From: an uncultured Lachnospiraceae bacterium
GTDB lineage: Bacteria > Bacillota > Clostridia > Lachnospirales > Lachnospiraceae
DNA: 8,770 bases
Reading direction: 5' to 3'
NCBI GenBank assembly: GCA_947382415.1
Contig: CANCYO010000092.1
Location: forward strand, 1-8,770
Translations under genes and position numbers: made by a program
In this document: positions 6,158-8,770 of the stretch, piece after piece
How positions within the stretch are numbered: position 1 is the stretch's first letter
Layout of the letters: every line of letters begins with the position of its first letter
The notes under the pieces: model-generated
Told to the model about the DNA's origin: nothing
Databases searched by the model: none
Seen by the model: the letters and a program-made list of their open reading frames with translations, nothing else

Positions 6158-7552
6158 ATGAAGACGAATCAGAAATTTAATCAGGAACTGATCTTAAAGG
6201 GAAATATGCTGCAGGCGATCATGACTCTTGCCATACCGGTGGTGATCAACAGTTTTTTACAGACGATGTACAATCTGACAGACACCTACTGGCTGGGAAA
6301 GATTGGCACCTATGAACTGGCGGCCATTAATCTGGTGACTCCGGTACAGAATATCATTATCAATTTTGGAATGGGTATTACGGTGGCGGGATCTGTGCTC
6401 ATCTCTCAGTATGTCGGCGGAGGAGAAAAAGAACAGGCCAGGAGCATGGCCAATCAGATTTTTGCCTGCGCCATGAGTTTTTCATTGGTTTGCGCGGCTG
6501 CGGTATTTTTTATAACGCCGGGCGTTGTGCGTTGGCTTGGAGCGGATGGGGCTACTTATCATCATGCCTGTACTTATCTGCGTGTCGTTGTGTGGGATAT
6601 GCCTTTTCTGTATATGGTCAATATCTTCTCTGCGGTGAATCAGGCACAGGGAGACACAGTGCGTCCCATGCTTTTAAATCTGGTGGGTATTGTGTTAAAT
6701 CTGATTCTGGATCCGCTGTTTATGGTTGGCATGAATATGGGAACCGCCGGAGCTGCTTTGGCTACGCTGCTTGCAAAGGTGCCGCCTGCCGTGGTGGCAT
6801 TCTGCATACTCTGCAGGCGCAGTGACGGGGTATATCTGGATTTGCGCCGTATCCGGTTTAAGCCGGAGGATATCAAAATGATCCTGCGCATCGGTCTGCC
6901 TACGGCTGTGGGCGGCAGTACCATGCAGTTTGGATTTTTATTAATGAGCAAGAATGTGTACGGGTACGGCGATCCGGCCATGGCCGCTTACGGTATCGGC
7001 AACAAGATCAATGGTCTGATCTCCATGCCCAGCAATGCCATCGGATCGGCTGTGGCTACGATCGTGGGACAGAATATGGGAGCAAAACAGGTAGAGCGGG
7101 CCAGAGAGGGTTATCTGCTCTCCATGAAAATAGCGGTTGTATTTTTATTTACAGGTGGTATGATCTTATCAAGAGATGCGATTTCGACAGGTATCGTAAG
7201 CATATTTTCGGATGACGCGAACGTGGTGGCCATGGCGGCGGACTTCCTGAGTATCATGGCGTTCTGGTGTTTTACCAACGGAGTGTACAATGCTACCACA
7301 GGGTTGTTTCAGGGTACCGGACACACAGAGTTTACCATGGCCATTGACGGCGCGAGGCTGTGGGTGTTCCGTTTCCTGACCATATGGTTCTGTGAGACCA
7401 TCCTCCATATGGGAGTGCGCAGTATCTGGTATTCTGTCGTAGTCAGCAACGGAATCTGTTCCGCGATATGGCTTGTGCTATACAAGAGCAATATCTGGAA
7501 AAAATCCAAGATCAGGGTGGGGAAGGATGAGTCCAAAGAGACCAAAGCGTAG
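6158..7552 (+). CDS. MATE-family multidrug/cation efflux transporter
   Basis: A 464-residue inner-membrane transporter of the MATE family (drug or metabolite export driven by Na+ or H+). It has the two-lobe layout expected, with about twelve helices. The first lobe opens with the typical ILKGNMLQAIMTLAIPVVI, then LQTMYNLTDTYWLGKIG (34-50) and GMGITVAGSVLISQYVGGG (71-89). The second lobe repeats the pattern from about residue 241: MILRIGLPTAVGGSTMQFG, AMAAYGIGNKINGLISMPSNA, VATIVGQNMGA (to about 307). Length and motifs are normal and the gene appears intact. Substrate and coupling ion cannot be told. The last 26 bases overlap the DUF3810 start, so the two are probably co-transcribed. Upstream there is a long hairpin and no obvious promoter. 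Confidence 0.94.
   Translation: MKTNQKFNQELILKGNMLQAIMTLAIPVVINSFLQTMYNLTDTYWLGKIGTYELAAINLVTPVQNIIINFGMGITVAGSVLISQYVGGGEKEQARSMANQIFACAMSFSLVCAAAVFFITPGVVRWLGADGATYHHACTYLRVVVWDMPFLYMVNIFSAVNQAQGDTVRPMLLNLVGIVLNLILDPLFMVGMNMGTAGAALATLLAKVPPAVVAFCILCRRSDGVYLDLRRIRFKPEDIKMILRIGLPTAVGGSTMQFGFLLMSKNVYGYGDPAMAAYGIGNKINGLISMPSNAIGSAVATIVGQNMGAKQVERAREGYLLSMKIAVVFLFTGGMILSRDAISTGIVSIFSDDANVVAMAADFLSIMAFWCFTNGVYNATTGLFQGTGHTEFTMAIDGARLWVFRFLTIWFCETILHMGVRSIWYSVVVSNGICSAIWLVLYKSNIWKKSKIRVGKDESKETKA
7514..7526 (+). promoter_or_regulatory. Ribosome binding site of DUF3810 gene inside the MATE 3' end
   Basis: A purine-rich AGGGTGGGGAAGG directly precedes the ATG at 7527. This supports 7527 over the upstream TTG at 7473, which has no ribosome site and lies further inside the MATE gene. 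Confidence 0.65.
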
Positions 7553-8687
7553 CGTGACATTATACATCGGTATTGTGATTCTGACAGTGCTGCTCAACCT
7601 GTTGGCCTGGAGCAGCACTGCTTTTTGTGATGTCTATGTGACATATGTCTTTCCTCTGTGGGTCAATACCTATGGGAGACTGACGGGGCTTTTTCCTTTT
7701 TCGGTCGGAGAGTGGATGCTGTTGCTGGGATTTGTGCTGACAGTGTTGGCGGTGTTTGCAGCGTTATTGGCAGCGGTGAGGGCGTATCTGCGTTTTTTTG
7801 CATGGGTGATCCTGTGCGTATGTCTCATCATGACGCTGAACTGTTCCATGCTTTATCATGTCACCCCGTTTGCGGAGCAGTATCTGGGAGGAGAGTCCGG
7901 GGAGTATTCCCTGGAGGAGCTTTTGCAGGTGCGGAATTTTGTGGCAGCCCAATGCAATCGTTTGTCCGGGGAGGTAGCGCGGGATGAGAGGGGCTATGTG
8001 GTCTATCCGGGCGACGAGGCGGCCATGCAGAATATGGCCCGTCAGGAGATGGGGCGTCTGGGGGAGGATTACGGCAGGCTGAGCGGTTATTATCCCAGAC
8101 CAAAGCCCCTGTTCTTTTCTGATTTTATGTGCCAGCAGAATATGCTGGGATGGTATTTTCCGTTTTCATTGGAAGCTAATTATAACCGGGTGGCGTATGT
8201 GATGAACCGGCCCGCCTCCATGTGCCATGAGCTGGCACATCTCAAGGGCTTTATCTACGAGGATGAGGCGAACTTCATAGCGTATCTGGCCTGCATACAG
8301 TCAGATGATATTTATTTTCAATACAGCGGTTATTTGAGCGTATTGGGTTATCTGGAGCGTGATCTGCAGAAGGCTGCCGCGCAGGATCCGGAGGGGCTTG
8401 CCCAAGTATGTGCGGCACATGGTCTGGAGGAGATTTTGGATGTGGTGTATGAGGACGATCGCTTTGTGACGGAAGAAGAGTGGGCGCGTATCGAGGGTAA
8501 GGCATTGTTGGACACGGAGACTGTGGATGAGGCTACGGACGTTTTTTTGAATACTACGCTGAAGGCCAATGGGGTGTCGGAGGGAACCGTGAGCTACAGT
8601 CATGTGGTAAGGCTGTTGCTGCAATATTATGGCAGCGATTCAGATGTCCTGTTAATTTTCTCTACTAAATTTCTCAAATTTTTGTAA
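7527..8687 (+). CDS. DUF3810 membrane protein with HELAH zinc-protease motif
   Basis: A 386-residue membrane protein of the DUF3810 family, function unknown. A short basic N-terminus (SPKRPKR) is followed by hydrophobic helices at about 11-33, 60-84 and 87-108. A long soluble domain follows. It contains MCHELAHLKGF (232-242): H234 and H238 form an HExxH zinc site with catalytic E235. E247 in YEDEANFIAYLAC (244-256) is a plausible third zinc ligand, as in gluzincins. A membrane-anchored metallopeptidase is therefore inferred; substrate is unknown, and the protease domain is likely extracytoplasmic. The start overlaps MATE by 26 bases, suggesting translational coupling. The codons for the first helix also encode a terminator-like hairpin (7585-7626). 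The C-terminus LLIFSTKFLKFL is oddly hydrophobic and ends five bases before a promoter -35 box; I cannot say whether it is the ancestral end of the protein. Confidence 0.88.
   Translation: MSPKRPKRSVTLYIGIVILTVLLNLLAWSSTAFCDVYVTYVFPLWVNTYGRLTGLFPFSVGEWMLLLGFVLTVLAVFAALLAAVRAYLRFFAWVILCVCLIMTLNCSMLYHVTPFAEQYLGGESGEYSLEELLQVRNFVAAQCNRLSGEVARDERGYVVYPGDEAAMQNMARQEMGRLGEDYGRLSGYYPRPKPLFFSDFMCQQNMLGWYFPFSLEANYNRVAYVMNRPASMCHELAHLKGFIYEDEANFIAYLACIQSDDIYFQYSGYLSVLGYLERDLQKAAAQDPEGLAQVCAAHGLEEILDVVYEDDRFVTEEEWARIEGKALLDTETVDEATDVFLNTTLKANGVSEGTVSYSHVVRLLLQYYGSDSDVLLIFSTKFLKFL
7585..7626 (+). terminator. Intrinsic terminator-like hairpin inside the DUF3810 coding start
   Basis: CAGTGCTGCTC (7585-7595) is perfectly complementary to GAGCAGCACTG (7610-7620), giving an 11-bp GC-rich stem with a 14-base loop, followed at once by CTTTTT (7621-7626). 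It lies 33 bases past the MATE stop codon and 58 bases past the DUF3810 start codon. By shape it is a MATE terminator, yet it lies within an open, family-matching gene. Confidence 0.55.
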
Positions 8688-8692
8688 AGCCC

Positions 8693-8721
8693 TTGACATT
8701 TTTGTTGTAAGCGTGTAAAAT
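8693..8721 (+). promoter_or_regulatory. Strong sigma-A promoter at the window's right end
   Basis: A perfect TTGACA (8693-8698) is followed after exactly 17 bases by TAAAAT (8716-8721), matching 11 of 12 consensus positions. Transcription would start near 8728. The remaining 49 bases are AT-rich (AAATAAAAAAACGGC) and hold no start codon with a ribosome site. The target gene lies beyond the window. The -35 box begins five bases after the DUF3810 stop codon, with no terminator between. Confidence 0.8.
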
Positions 8722-8770
8722 CCCGAGTTTGACACTTATTAAATAAAAAAACGGCTACAAACCCAGTAAT

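Noticed and set aside
7473..7526. Upstream TTG start for the DUF3810 gene
   Set aside because: It has no ribosome site and would lengthen the overlap with MATE to 80 bases; ATG 7527 with a purine-rich site gives a normal basic N-terminus before the first helix.
8729..8770. Second promoter from TTGACA at 8729
   Set aside because: No acceptable -10 box occurs 16-18 bases downstream; the nearest TACAAA is 21 bases away.

Overview
The window looks like the end of a draft-assembly contig from a low-to-mid GC Gram-positive anaerobe of the class Clostridia, most likely Lachnospiraceae. This rests on gene content and style (TrkH/tandem-RCK TrkA pair, DUF3048 lipoprotein, CmpB-like membrane protein, DUF3810 membrane metalloprotease, lysine-rich GNY-type surface repeats), AGGAGG-like ribosome sites and TTGACA/TAAAAT promoters. 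All genes are on the + strand. No RNA gene, CRISPR array, IS element or prophage gene was seen, and no stretch longer than 300 bases lacks a gene.

Bases 1-48 are not biological. They match the end of the Illumina P5 oligo, an 8-base index and the full TruSeq read-1 primer site. Genomic sequence starts at about base 49, inside a gene for a secreted repeat protein whose 5' part is missing. A strong hairpin terminator follows that gene.

Next come a small CmpB/DUF1113 membrane protein (1142-1690), then a promoter and the potassium-uptake operon trkA-trkH (1763-4573), the regulatory RCK protein and the membrane pore 12 bases apart. After a 169-base gap with a good promoter comes a DUF3048 (YerB-like) lipoprotein (4743-6014).

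A long inverted repeat (6068-6126) separates this from a MATE-family efflux pump (6158-7552). The pump overlaps by 26 bases a predicted membrane-bound DUF3810 protein with an HELAH zinc-protease motif (7527-8687). A perfect 11-bp hairpin plus T-run, shaped like an intrinsic terminator, lies inside the start of the DUF3810 gene, just after the MATE stop codon. The window ends on a strong promoter (8693-8721) whose gene is not included.

I do not see a new multi-gene system. The window is mostly housekeeping and envelope genes. The points worth a second look are the adapter contamination with its false gene start, the coding-region terminator at 7585-7626, the long hairpin before the MATE gene, and the orphan promoter at the right end.
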